From positions 434,001-498,000 of the forward strand of contig JAMPIV010012225.1 of assembly GCA_024509875.1 (NCBI GenBank): 64,000 nt of DNA, read 5' to 3'. A program made the position numbers and the translations under genes. The notes beneath the pieces were generated by a model. It was not told the DNA's origin and searched no databases. It worked only from the letters and a program-made list of their open reading frames with translations. Source of the DNA: Oreohelix idahoensis. Its lineage: Eukaryota > Mollusca > Gastropoda > Stylommatophora > Oreohelicidae. Position 1 is the stretch's first letter; each line of letters begins with the position of its first letter. Below, piece after piece: positions 51,723 through 64,000 of the stretch.

Positions 51723-52105
51723 ATCTTCTTCTTCTTTGATCCTTAGCCGCCAATTGTCAAGCAGTCAGTGGCCATCACGCCTGGTGGCGCCTTGTAGGAC
51801 AGCAACATACTGTTTCAACTTTGCTCAGTCGGCGGCCATCCTTCGTGCAGTGCCCCGGCTCTGGTTCATTCTTTGCTTCTCGGCCTCCACAGTCCTCCGC
51901 CAAGTTGTTTTTGGTCGGCCTCTCTTTCGCTTTCCGTCAGGGGTCCATAGCATAGTTATTCTTGTGATGGCATCGGGGTCTCTTCTGTGGACGTGGCCAA
52001 CCCAACTCCAGCGTCTGCCAGTTATGATGGTGTGCATGTCCTCTTGGTTACTCCGAGTAAGCAGTTCTTGGTTGTTGATGGTATTCGGCCAAAAGATTTC
52101 TCTAA
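51723..52105 (-). pseudogene. LINE 3' fragment with (GAA)n tail
   Basis: Encodes EDMHTIITGRRWSWVGHVHR, TPDGKRKRGRPKTTWRRTVE, RMAAD, a stop, then AKLKQYVAVLQGA and RLRIKEEED. 5'-truncated and ending in GAA repeats at 51723. RTE-like protein end. Confidence 0.8.
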
Positions 52106-52136
52106 TGTCATAAGGACTTAAATTGCATGCTGACGA

Positions 52137-53433
52137 AAAGATCAGAGAAGAACAAGCGGGTTTCAGGCCGAAACGATCATGTATTGATCAAATATTCACA
52201 CTAAGAACAATTATAGAAGAATCAGTGGAAAGGCAATCGTCCACGGTTACGTTATCACCTTCGTCGATTTTCATAAAAAGCCTTTGATAGTCTAAACCTG
52301 CGCCCATCATTGTGGAAGTTAGGCTAAGCTACTTACAATCTATGGTTTTCCAACAAAATATGTGAATACTAATGCAAAGCGCTATATGACCAATGGTTAA
52401 GATGTTGTGTTTAGAACGGAATGAAAGGGAATACAGAATGGTTTACAGTAGAAAACAGGGGTGAAACAAGGCTGTAATTAGTCACCACTACTTTTTGGAA
52501 TAGCTATTGATTGGGTTATGAGAAACTATACCCACAATGAACAATTGGGTATAAAATGGACAAATGGAAAATTCCTGGGGGACCTGGATTTCGCAGATGA
52601 TGTAGCATTCTTAAGTTCAACACCAAGACAATCCCAAGAAGCAATAAATAATTTGTGTCATGTCTCGGTTAAAATTGGTCTCCAAATAAATGCCTCTAAA
52701 ACTAAAGCTATGAACTTTTCTAACGAGACCTTTGATATCATCTTGAACGGGGAAAAACTACAGAAAGTTGAAAGTTTCAATTATTTAGGCAGTAAAATGA
52801 CTCATGGATGGTGACACAACAAGAGAAATCCATACTAGAATAAATGCATTGATTTTGGCAGCTAGCTTGCCTTCAATAGATTATCTAAATGCTATTTGGA
52901 AATTACGATCTTTTGAATATACTTACCAAGCTTGTTGTTTAATTCAAATTTGTTATTCAGTGTTAACATACGGCTGTGAGAGTTGGCTAAAATAACAAAA
53001 TCATTGGAGAACAAGCTGAATACATTCGAGCAAAACAAATGTCTTAGAAAACTCATGAACATCAGTTGGAAGAAATCAAGGTGGTTAATCGACAAATAGA
53101 GAGAAAAGACCTCTAGGCAGAAATATGTCTCCGACTCTATACTAAGGAAACAGACGATGGTCATAATCCTACCCGGTCATGTCCTACGAATGCTAAAACA
53201 ACAGAATACCACTACAGGCGCTCACTTGGGTTCCTGAGGGTAAGAGGAAAAAAGGAAGACCAAAAGAAACACTCAGAAGAACAATAATAAGAGAATTTGA
53301 TAGAACGTTGGGTGTAAAATAATGTGCAAGAGCTAAGAGGAGTGGCGTCACAACGAACAACCTGGAGAGCACTGGTTTCTGCCTTATGCGCCGTGTTTGG
53401 CGCTTAAAGAATTTATTATTATTATTATTATAA
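52137..53433 (+). pseudogene. Degraded RTE-like LINE, RT to 3' end
   Basis: Begins inside RT (EQAGFRPKRSCIDQIFTLRT), passes a frameshifted FVDFHKKAFDS region and VKQGCN, then LGDLDFADDVAFLSS (52580s), FNYLGSK, VLTYGCESW and a shifted ALVSALCAVFGA end at about 53400. It closes with an (ATT)n tail to 53433. Several indels and stops. It abuts the oppositely oriented LINE end at 52105. Confidence 0.8.
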
Positions 53434-55800
53434 GGAAGACACAATTATGACATACCCCATATTAATAATTGTCTAAGTGATGCATCCTGAAAGGAACGCT
53501 GAAAAAATCCCGCTACCTTTTCGGAAAAAATACAGAACAGGTGCGCATTTGTAACCGCGTATACCGTGAGTCTTCAGATGCAGACTATTTTAACATATAA
53601 AATAAATTTTTATAGAAACAAGATAAAAAAATCTTCATGCGGATGTTTAATTAGGCCAGTTTAGCTTCGAAACGCCACGCATTTATTTAGGCTAAGCTTC
53701 GCGTGTATAAGTGCGTTGGTCACGTGATTTCCCACCAATGGTTAGGCTCAGTCCTTCTTTCCCCGGAATGAACGAGAGACGAAGCCATTTTTTTAGGAGT
53801 CATGAATTTAGAGCGGTCGAGAGAAGACATAATTCTTCTTGCTCAGTGATATTCTAATAGAGGAGATTGACTTCACACGATTAATGCAACTGTGTAACTT
53901 CGAAATGTAGAATGTTATGTTTTGTGATTTCACGAGAAACGTAAGTAGTGCTAAAAATTGCATACAATAACTGTTAGAGCCCACAGTCATAACTGAAACA
54001 GAGCTACGCTCGAAAACTGTGTAAAGAATTGTAAACCCAGGCATATATCAGAACCTTTTACCAAGGATGAAGGTCTTTAAGCTGAGAGAACGTCAAACTA
54101 AGGAATACTAATGGATAAGAGAAAGTTTGGCTCTTCACTGAAATGAAGAGATAAGAAAAACGTCGTGAAATCTAGACTACATTAACAAATAAACGGAGGA
54201 ACGCTAGAAGGATAGAGGAGCCACGCCATGTTTTTGCAAGTTGGAAAGATCACGAGATGCAATAAGGAATATTGCATCATTAAAATAATGCATTGATTTT
54301 TTATGCTTGTTTATTAAATGTCAACATGCTATTATGCAATTTGGTGTGGTTACCATTTGACTTAACCCAGTTCTTGTTGAAAATTGAATAAACATTTGTT
54401 TCATTGAACACAAATGCTGTTGACGAATCATATGTTTGCAGTCGGCTATCATACAAATTATTAAGGGATCATACCAAAGCTAATCGCTGCAGGTGCAACA
54501 CAAATAATAACCAACTGCTCTAAAAATAAAACATCATAGAGGATTATCCCCGAACCTGGTTAAGTCCGGTAAGACTGTAGAGAGAAATCATCACCTCTAG
54601 CAGGCTAGCTAGTCATCAAAATCTAATACTCTCGATTTGAACAGCAACCCCCACTACCCTACCCGGCCACACATCGCACAGCAAAAGCTAAATTAAATAC
54701 AGATTAAAATAACACGCAGGCTTCTCAATTTTTTTTCGTTGCACAATGACCATTGACCATAAGTCATGATAAGTTTGACAACAAAGATCTGTATTTTTTA
54801 ACACGTTTATTAAATTTGATATGAGCGTTGTTTGGATGTGTAACGACCTTTGGATTGTGTACTTTTACGCCTTTCTTTCTCTCCTACACTACCCATTTAT
54901 TTCGTCATTTTACGCACATAAATCTGCTCCAGCGCCGCACCTTAGATTTGTTGACCTCTGTTCAGATTGCGATTCGTGTTATTGCACGACCTAAATGACC
55001 CCGGCCGGCAGATTAATTGTCATCGCCGAGCGAGCGAAACCGGACGGGAAAGAACGAAGTTCGTGAAAGAAATTGATTGTTTTACGTAACTCAGTTCCGC
55101 CCCAGACGGAGTAAGGCGACTGACTACCTGTATTCGCGGTTAATCGCTCACACCTTCCGACACCTTGACGGACAGGACAAAGGAAGCCAGATTGTCTGTC
55201 TGAGAAAAACGTCTATAGTTCGGGAATGTCAGTGATTATTCGTCTGGTGAAGGAATCTGAGTACGAGTGATAATTACTTAATCGCATCCGACCAGACAGT
55301 TTCTGTATAATTATTACAGATAAACATGTCTGAGGAGACATTATGAGCAAGGCAATCATTGAGGGATGAGATCACAGGTGTGTTCGCCAGTCTGTATAAC
55401 AGAGACGTAAGTAATCATGCCATATTTGGGAAATAGGTCATGTGTTTAAATTCCAAAATAATATTTTAATACACGCGAGAGATAATAATAATTAACACGC
55501 TGATCCATCTAGTCTCGCGCAAGGATTGGACCAATTGAGAGCAGGAAATAAACAATCGTTTCGATTGGAAGGTTGTCGGAAAGCCATGTGGAAACTTGAA
55601 GCGAGAATTGAGAATATAACTTGACACAATTTGAGGCTGAAACACACTGCATTGCAATACGTCAAAGTAGCAACTCCCAGGAACCAGAGAAGAATCGGAC
55701 AGAATTCCAAATTAAAATGACAGGACTGAGTATTTTGGGCATCTTTGAGACTTTAGAAGAAAACCCAACTTTTAAAATACAAAGACTGTAAATATAGGAA
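53434..55800. other. No gene seen
   Basis: Unassigned AT-rich DNA. GC-richer patches near 55000-55300 have no coding signal. Confidence 0.5.
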
Positions 55801-55835
55801 TTAGAGCACCCGTCATAAGAGGGATTCTAACATTA
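55801..55835 (-). mobile_element. Helitron 3' terminus remnant
   Basis: TTAGAGCACCCGTCATAAGA is the complement of a CTAA end with the CTTATGACGGG hairpin arm seen in the intact Helitrons. A CTGGGA at 56588-56593 could be the matching 5' TCCCAG end, which would make a ~790-bp element; that is unproven. Confidence 0.5.
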
Positions 55836-57029
55836 CCCCAGACCAAGTGTTCGAAGCATCTAATCTAAGTTGCTGTGTCCATTCAGCTGTGCCAGGAGAT
55901 TGTAGATCCCAACATGTTTTGGTTCGTGGTACAAGACCAGTTTGTGATACGATCTATACTACTAGTTTGTGATTCAAGAGTTGACGTTTGTCGCGAGAGG
56001 GTAGATGGTTATTGAAATTTGATAAGATATCCTGGACATAAAGGTGTATCAGATGATACCAGGATAATGCCAGATAAGAGTCTGGTCTTATTAGTAATAC
56101 CCCCTTCTCTGAAAAGAGTAAGGGTGTATAGACAACAAAGGTAGGGTCAGCTGTATAAGTTCCCAGAGAAGAAGGTAATGTAGTACTCTGAGTCCTTATT
56201 TGCTACCTCTCCAGATCCTCCTCTGTTAATATGGTAGTTATTATTGTTATTAACTCTGCTAGGGGAAATTATTTAATTAAATTCACCAACAAGGACTGTA
56301 ACTTAACTTAAAGAATTTAAGTAAGTCTGCTGGTAAATATTTACAATTTATTTGTACATTTACTCTTTTCTGTTTGAAAAGTTTTAAAAGAAATCATATT
56401 ACAACATTAAATAAATAATAAAATGTTCAACAAAGTCTGTCACTGAATTAAGATGTCTATTACTATGGAGAGGGTCTTGCTTGGTTGGTCTCTCTCTGAT
56501 TAAGTAATATTTGTTAATTTCACAGTTCTGATTGAAGATCTACACTGCTATAGTCATCACAAAATGTTTTATTTTATGTTTGGTGAACTGGGATATGCTG
56601 TACAGTTGCCTTTGTGGGCAACTTATCTGAGTCACTGAAGATGGCTCCCTCTGATACTGGATAGAATTAATTGCTGAAATTCTTCCAAGGGGTATACACG
56701 AGATGTCTGACCCTCTGACATAGACCGGCACTGCATCCGTCGTAACCGCAGTAAGAGATGCCTCTTGTATATTTGTTAGGTTTATGTCACAGAGAGTTTT
56801 ATGATCATTAAATTTTCTATATATTCTCGCTTTCTTCCACCCGTGTCCTCTATTTATTATCCCTCTTTACCTTTTTCCTGTTTTTTCGCATTCGTTCGTT
56901 TGCGAGAAATATTTTATTTCCCATTCTCACTTTACCGTTTCGTTTTCTCATCGAGAAACGCAGTAGATTACCTAACGCGTCAGTCCCTTGCACGAGATAA
57001 TTTTAGGTGGGATTTCAGTCCATCAGACA

Positions 57030-57360
57030 TGATGAGCAGACAATTTGTCTACATTTACACCTGTCACGCGAGTTTTCCTTGGCTGAGTTGCTCGGGGAAG
57101 GTGTGAATCGCGCCAGACAGGCTCGCTCAGAGCAGACATTTGTCTGGAGATTTCCATCTGACAAATAGTTGTACGGCTAAGTTGCTCGGTGAAGTGTGGT
57201 AACTGCCACCTAAGGGGACGTACCGTCTACATTTCCACCGGACACAGCGTTTCTTCAGGCTAGTCGCTCGGAGTAAAGTGTGATATGTCACTCATGCAGC
57301 GTGCTGGAATGAGACATATAGTCTGGGTTTTTCCATGACACTCACGCATTCGCTCAGAGG
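57030..57360 (+). repeat. ~110-bp degenerate tandem repeats in the solo LTR
   Basis: GCAGACAATTTGTCTACATT, GCAGACATTTGTCTGGAGAT and ACGTACCGTCTACATTTCCA-type starts are each followed by a GAGTTGCTCGG-like segment and GTGTG. Three to four drifted units. In an LTR, such repeats could be regulatory; nothing here proves it. Confidence 0.6.
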
Positions 57361-59196
57361 GGCCATTTACTTGATGTAGGTGTCAAAGACGCAAGGCTGG
57401 CAGTTACGGCATGCGTCTAAGGTACGTAGGTGTTAATGAGAAGGGGAGATTATTTCGTTTTGCGAAATAAGTTGGGACCCCTTTGTCCTGGTTTAAGATA
57501 TTAACCGGAGTTTGAAACTAGATTTTCATTCATTCTCCTAATTCGCAGTAGACAGGTTGTTCGTGAATAGAATAAGCGGTATAGCGAAGCTCCTAGTTTG
57601 TTCGGAAATTTGCCGAGCTTCTAGACTCCTAATAAATAGATCAGCGTATAATTCTAAAGTGTACGATTACCTGTAGTTCTGTGTTGAGGTAAATATATTA
57701 TATTAAGTATCTACTATTTTGTGAAGTGTTTAAAGTGATAATCGCTTATTTCATATTTCACTAGTTAGATTTGGTGCAGAGTGCTTAATTTGTATAGTCT
57801 GTATTATTTTATTGTGACGAGTTACAGTGGAAAACAGAAATTATAATTTCTAGCTTAAACTCAGTCGGCTATTAAGGAATTTAATTTTACTGCTAAATAA
57901 TCAGACGAGAATATATTTTAAAATTAACTTATAACTGAAATGCTACATCAATGAGTATTGACGGGATACGTAAGCATTCCTAATTCCTGATGATTGATTT
58001 TATGTATATAACTTATTTTACGGGAAGTTTTAAATGATAAGTCAAGCTGTACGCTTGCAGTTTTAAAATGTAAGTTATAACGAGTACCTAGTATGTATAA
58101 TTATTTTATATGTGTTTTTTCCTTTATTCAGTGAATACTGGGGTTAACCCTAACTTTGCCAGCATTAAGTACTGATGAGTGCTATCTGTGAAGAACTAAA
58201 ACATTTTCCTTGAAAGCCTTGGTGCATAATCTTTACAAGTACTCTATAGGTTAAATGAAGTAACAGGCCTATCGCGCCATATTTAATTCTTCCTGAGAAA
58301 CAACTCAAGTACATTTTTAGCCGTGTGGCAAGTAACATATTAATGTCAGTAACATTCCGACGGAGTTTTGACTAGTGGTGTGGTGACCAAAGATAGTCCT
58401 TTCCTGAAAGTAGACACCGATCTGACATTCCTCCTTTCTGGAAACCTAAGCTATTGACACTGTGCTCGTTGTTAATGTTCGTGCCTGGACAATTTTAATG
58501 TGACCTAAACAGACATCCGAAAAATAAGAACACCCAAGGAATCGTTCCCGGAAGCAGAGAATTCAACCCGTCTTTTTGGAACTGGGGATTTCTTGGTCAA
58601 AGACTGCCATTGACGATTCTGTATGTGAATGTCCTAAAAATTATGTTTCCAGATGCTGTTAACATAACTGTAAGTATGCAAGAGTGCACGTGACCACGGC
58701 TGAGTAAATAGAGTGAATGCAGGTCTGAGTGTTTCTTTATTGTTGTAATTTGGCACCCATTTTGCTGTCTTAACTTTCTTTATGCAAGTATTGCTAACCA
58801 TATTTCCCTTAAAATAGAGCAGAGATATCAAGTCTGTCCATACCTTAAAAGGGGAAAATATTAGACCAAATCATATGTATCTGTGACTCTTTGGGCTATC
58901 ATCTTTCTCCTAACGGGACTGTGGGCTAAACATCGAGGGAAGATCATAACTGTGGGTCTATCATTTTTTGTAGCAATTCCTTGATTTTTTTATGACTATT
59001 TGTAGATGCTTGATGTAATTTTTACATGTTGTGAGAGAAGTTTGTTATGATAATTAAACTACTCAATAATTATTCCAGCGTATCGGTCAGTTTTCGTTCC
59101 AAATTATCTGTATAATCATTGTTATAGTTTCCCACGTCTGTACGTCTAACTGTCGTCTTGTATGTGCGTGTACGTGAGTGGATAGAAATATATCTG

Positions 59197-59304
<108 letters not shown>

Positions 59305-59522
59305 TTAGACTGTCTGACTCCTCTAAATCTGTCGTAGAAGATAGGTGAGAGAGAGAGAGAAGATTTCTCGATCTCAGAGACAGCCTCTATCACATTATAC
59401 CATCTCACTCGTGGAAATCTATTGCTATTACTATCTATCACTGTGACTATCACTTATTCAAATCTAATCAGAAGGGACCAACCCAAGTCTTAATTCTCCT
59501 GTCAAAAATTTACGACAGTTTA

Positions 59523-61039
59523 CAGGAAAAAACCTGAAACGAAGTTAAATGCAATCCTTGTATTTATCTATCAATATCCCCCTATGACACAGATGGGGAT
59601 GATAGACAGTTTCAGACAGAGTGCTGGCAGATGCACAAGATATAATATAGTAACAACAATCAATTCAGTTCACTGTGATCATAAATTTCTTCTACATCCT
59701 TATTTATAATCCTTTTCCCATGATCCGCCTCCCTACAATAATTTGGTCATGAATAAAACTACTAAGTAATATATCAAACTATACAGTAATCCAAATACTT
59801 TCATCCTTCCTTATGTTCCTGGCATGTGTCATTCCATTAATAAATACTTCTTTAAATTCATTTCCAAACTTACAGACACACTTTGGCAACCATTCTCCAT
59901 TAATTTGAATATTTCCCAAGGCTGGCTTTGCCCCCAGAATTACACACAAGCCTGTACGTTCACCAGCAACACACTGTAATTTTCAAACACATCTACACAC
60001 TTCCTAACGTACAGGAGGATTAATCACTAGAAATACACATAATTATATACATATATAGATTCGTTCTTAGCCTCAGGCACACACACAGACGAGCTGTTAA
60101 TGGCTGTTTAAGGTCTGCTTTCAAGTACAGAAGGCAAATCGCTTCCACTAACACTTCCTTTCTTTTGCCGCTCGCTGTCGCTTTCAAATATTGTGACTGA
60201 GCTGATTCTGTTAGACACGCGCTATAAATAGTGTGGCCTCAAGCGTCCGAGGTGGTTCCCCAACGAATGTGTTTTGTGTTCAGAAAATATTGGTAAATTT
60301 TGCCTCTTGTGCAAATCAGGAAAACTAAGATTTTACTTATCTAAGTTATTCCTGGAGCGATTTTATTCATCTAAAGTTTAAAATACGCCCTGTATTATTC
60401 TACATATTTCTAGTAAACAACCGTTTTCATTCCTAAATGCATTTTATTCTATGCGTACGTTACACAGCTAAATAATGGACTAACCTGAGGCTTCGATGCA
60501 TTCAACTAGAGATCTCTCCCGTCCTATATCAGTATTTGTAAAAGTAATAGTACTTACGGGTAAAGCAACATCCCTAATATCGTTTTGGTAGCCTCTTCCA
60601 GGTGGTACTTCTTTCATAATGATGTAGTAAATTGTCCTTCGATACTTGTTTGCACATATTTGGACTTCCATTTTATTTATCCAAGGCTGTAGTAAACACG
60701 GCATAACGGAGCGTTCTGATTGGTCTGTGTATCTTGCAGTTCTTACAATGTATGGCGCGGTGTGGTCAGATTTAAGCAGAATTCGTGTTGTGAGACAGAC
60801 GTCACTTCAAGTACAAGTTTGACACTAACCACCTACATTGGATGAGTTGTGAAGATTCCAACCTTGACCTTAGGAATGGTTATCTCTTGAAGTTTCTAGA
60901 TAAGTGCCCTTATCACAAAAAAGACTTGACGGAACAACAGCAGCAGTACTCACAGATTTTCAGCTAAGTATCTTTTTAAACAGGCCACAGCAAAGAACAT
61001 TTACTTCCCATCAAACGTCGATGAAGATAACTTAATCTT
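59523..61039. other. No gene seen
   Basis: Unassigned. Part may be the undetected 5' portion of the LTR fragment ending at 63276. Confidence 0.45.
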
Positions 61040-61177
61040 TATTTTTTCACCTCTTCAAAACACAACTTTATTTATTTTTTTAAAATGTTACATAATAATT
61101 GATCATTAAATTTGTTATATGTTATACAAATTCATAGTTGATACAATTATTATAGATAGGAGTGCACACTCAGCTTC

Positions 61178-61281
<104 letters not shown>

Positions 61282-61639
61282 TCATGCGCCGCATAACGTC
61301 CGTTCGGACAACGTCCGACCGCATATACGTCCGTGGTCCCATAAGGTTATAATAGAGTTCAGAAATCCCGATCGGAGAACAGGACAAAGCGGACGTAACC
61401 GGACGTAGCGAAAGCAACAGCTTCCCGCACGCAACACGTGTATCTCATGTCTCTTGTATACAGTACAAAGCGATTGCGATGCCAGGCGTATAATGGTACA
61501 GTACATATATAACCTATAATACAGTACATATGTCTTGATAGTCATAATAAACGCCTATGTTACTGGCCTATTTATGTACTGTACTGTACTTACTATCGTT
61601 ATTTTAATGTGAAGTTTCGAAAATACATTACCGTGAAGT

Positions 61640-62790
61640 GCATCATTGCTCCCAAACGCAGCAAAACTAGTTCTAGTGACAGCAGCAGCAAGAGACAAAG
61701 GAAAAGTATCGATTTGGAAGTGAAACAAAAGGTAATTAAACATCACGAAGGTGGAAAACCAGTGAATGCTATAGCTCGTGATTTGAGCATGTCTCACTCG
61801 ACAGGGATCCTTAAGAACAAAGTAAAAATTCTCCAAGCTGTTAAAGGATCGGCTCCACTGAAAGCTACAAAGTTTACGAAAATACGAGGTGGACCTATAT
61901 CAGATATGGAAAAATCGCTAATGACCTAGATTGAGGACCAAACACAGAAGCGAATCCCTCTGAGCACGTTGACGATCACTGCTAAGGCACGAAGCTTGTT
62001 CGAAATGCTTACTCTTTCAGTCCCAAGCAAAAAAGTGGGTTTGGCCCAAGCAAAAATGGCCACCCCAGTGCGTTTTTATTGTTGTTGTTTGGAAATAATT
62101 TTTTAAAATGTTCATATGCATAAATAACTTTGTTGTTGTATATGAAAATGAAGGTAATTGGATGTACTTTACTCTTGTGCTACAAGTATAAAAGCTTTCA
62201 TTGAAAAATGATTAGTTATTCAAGGTAAAATGGAGGATATGTGCTAAAAAAAATGATTAGTTATTCAAGGTAAAATAGAGGATATGCTCATAAAAAAATC
62301 TAAAAATAAATATCTCAAACCAGACGTTCACTCTTAAAACATGCGAGTATTTTAGAATGTACTAGTCGGAAATGACGTTTTGGGTGGGTGTTAGAAACAG
62401 TTCAGAGGGCATATACTAAAGGCTTTTTAAAGTCGATTGGGCCAAGCGCGTCTAACCCCTGAGCCTTTATAAAGTCGATTGGGACTTAAAGAGTTAAAGA
62501 AAAAGCAGGCATACAATGTGAAAGTGAGTTCTGGGTGGAGTTTTTCGCTGCATAATGTGAAAGTGAGTGGTGAGTCTGCGAGTGCTGATGCTAAGGCAGC
62601 AGAAGCTTTTGTCGAAACCCTAGATAAACTAATTGTAGAGGGAGGTTATTTGCCCCAGCAAATGTTTTATATTGACGAAACCTCCTTATTCTGGAAACGA
62701 AGGCCTGAAAGGACCTTCATTCATTAGGAGGCCAAGTCAATGCCAGGCTTTAAGGCTTTTAAAGACAGTACATTAGGTGAAATACAGTAC
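61640..62790 (+). pseudogene. Tigger transposase remnant
   Basis: N-terminal psq/CENP-B-like DNA-binding region: KRQRKSIDLEVKQKVIKHHE, GGKPVNAIARDLSMSHST and GPISDMEKSLMT, then TAG at 61927-61929 in place of a Trp codon. Coding continues (IEDQTQKRIPLSTLTITAKA) to the MITE at 62012. After it come VKVSSGW, AAEAFVETLDKLIVEGGYLP and the catalytic YIDETSLFWKR, then TAG at 62725-62727 and a short KSMPGFKAFKD. The other two catalytic acids are absent. Confidence 0.88.
62012..62493. mobile_element. piggyBac-like MITE nested in Tigger
   Basis: Inverted ends CTCTTTCAGTCCCAA and CTCTTTAAGTCCCAA (complement). The right side is followed by TTAA (62494-62497); the left has TTA at 62009-62011, a likely decayed TTAA. 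The interrupted Tigger gene would have had CTTAAAGA here. 482 bp, no gene, with an internal ~45-bp duplication at about 62206-62290. Confidence 0.75.
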
Positions 62791-63276
62791 TGTATGTGTA
62801 CAGTATCTTGGCTATTTAGTCAATACAGGTACACTACAGTATCCCATATAACTTTGCTAAGTATAAAGTATAGTGTTCGCACAACGTCCAAATCGCATAA
62901 CGTCCTATTTTACAGAACGTATCGTGGACGTTAAACGGCACATGACTGTATATATATATATAGTTAGTTGCTTATCCTTTACAGGACGTGGCAATCAACC
63001 CCAGCATTTATTGGCTGTTTGCGATTTTTCTACGCAATTTTTTTCATTCAGTAGTTTGCCATTGCTTTCTGAACGGTACGGCGCATGTTCTTCTTGGTCT
63101 CTGAAATATCTTGTGAGTACTGCCTCGAGGTAGAAGCATCATTATCCTTCTATCTACAGCTCTGCCAAGAGTAATCTTGTGCGAAGGTAGATACCTTTGA
63201 AGACCCACATTAGATACTGTAAGTTTTGGCCACTGTTTGACCATTACTGCAGAGCAAGGGGAGGCAACCCGTGATA

Positions 63277-63540
63277 GGATGTTACAAATCTTTGAGCCCT
63301 TGGTTCACTAGGTTTTAGATGACCTACAGAGCTGAAATAGTGCACACGGCCTTCTATACTTGAACATTTTAAACTATTATAATTTGAAGGAATGTCGAGT
63401 GATCAGTCGCTGGCCCGCCATGCTAAAATTAAAGTCGAAAAAGTAAAAGTCGCGAGAAGAGATGAACTAAGCACTATTGTAATAAATGGTAAAAACACAC
63501 ACAATGAGAGGAGAGGAATACCTTGACTAATTGGATATAG
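63277..63540. other. No gene seen
   Basis: Unassigned DNA after the LTR terminus. Confidence 0.5.
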
Positions 63541-63720
63541 TGCCGTCTTAAGGCATAGGCACACTGGGCAGTGCCTAGGGGCCCCACAATTCTAAGGGCC
63601 CCATTCTTGGATGCTGCCATTTTGTTCATAAGACATTATTTTTATTCACGTGGGTGGGTAGGGCTAGTAGGGGCCCAATGCATTGCTTTGCCCAGGGCCT
63701 ATAATGCTGTTAAGACGGCC
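63541..63720. mobile_element. GC-rich inverted-repeat MITE
   Basis: TGCCGTCTTAAGGCATAGGC...GGGGCCCC on the left; AGGGGCCCAATG...GTTAAGACGGCC on the right, inverted. About 180 bp, foldback, no gene. A target duplication is not clear. Confidence 0.65.
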
Positions 63721-64000
63721 CTGCCTGGCTACACCGTACACAAGAATCATTGTCATAATCGTGATCCTTTTCGCTCTTTATGGAGCTTAGCGCCGCCACT
63801 GCAGTTAGTCCTTTTGCGGGAAACCTGCATCAAGCATTAATATTTTGTTGCAGCGGTTGCGTCTGTATCAATTTGTTTCTCTGATGAGGTTGCCAGCCCC
63901 ACCAGCAACCTCATATTAGTTGCCTCCTAAGACATGCCTGAGAGAGCTGTAGTTCTATTCTTTTCTTTGTGTGACATAATTTTTGGGTCGCTCTCTTGTC

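Noticed and set aside
62012..62493. Intron in a functional Tigger gene
   Set aside because: No splice sites at the edges; inverted ends and TTAA-type flank show an insertion, and the gene has stops on both sides.

Overview
This window reads as intergenic DNA from a large, repeat-rich animal genome. I found no host protein-coding gene, no rRNA and no functional tRNA gene. The content is long (TA)n arrays, short-tailed APE-type LINEs, tRNA-derived SINEs, Helitrons, Tigger, and LTR elements with 2-3 kb LTRs. This fits a lophotrochozoan, most likely a mollusc; that is an inference from the style of the repeats, not proof.

Layout. 0.3-3.3 kb: an almost complete endonuclease/reverse-transcriptase LINE with a single stop. 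6.6-13 kb: TA arrays, SINE and LINE pieces, a short Helitron and a both-ends-truncated LINE fragment. 14.07-26.99 kb: a complete Ty3/Gypsy LTR retrotransposon on the minus strand, bounded by the 5-bp duplication ACACG. It has ~2.48 kb LTRs and the domain order Gag-protease-integrase zinc finger-RT-RNase H, i.e. the unusual Gmr1-like order. Its right-hand LTR carries a full-length ~4 kb LINE in a TA array, and the left LTR is the matching empty site. 27.2-30.2 kb: a solo LTR of a related family (duplication GTATT) interrupted by a LINE with an RNase H domain. 31.7-37.1 kb: one old LINE fragment split by two different solo LTRs (duplications GCCCT and AAGCG). 37.4-40.3 kb: Helitron ends and a short Helitron.

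41.5-42.4 kb: an ~800-bp (TGAA)n array that continues the tail of a LINE. 44.3-46.3 kb: a ~2 kb DNA transposon with CACTA-type inverted ends and a TTA duplication. It encodes a cysteine-rich protein that I cannot assign to a named transposase; this is the best candidate for something poorly described. 47.5-48.75 kb: a ~48-bp minisatellite interrupted by an 861-bp inverted-repeat element. 49-53.4 kb: several LINE 3' ends, some with expanded coding repeats. 56.8-59.5 kb: another solo LTR (duplication GTTTA). 61.0-63.3 kb: an LTR fragment with a Tigger element in its TA array, itself split by a piggyBac-like MITE.

The genes do not form a pathway. The useful information is the nesting order, the target duplications and the sequence preferences, above all the repeated use of TA arrays as landing sites.
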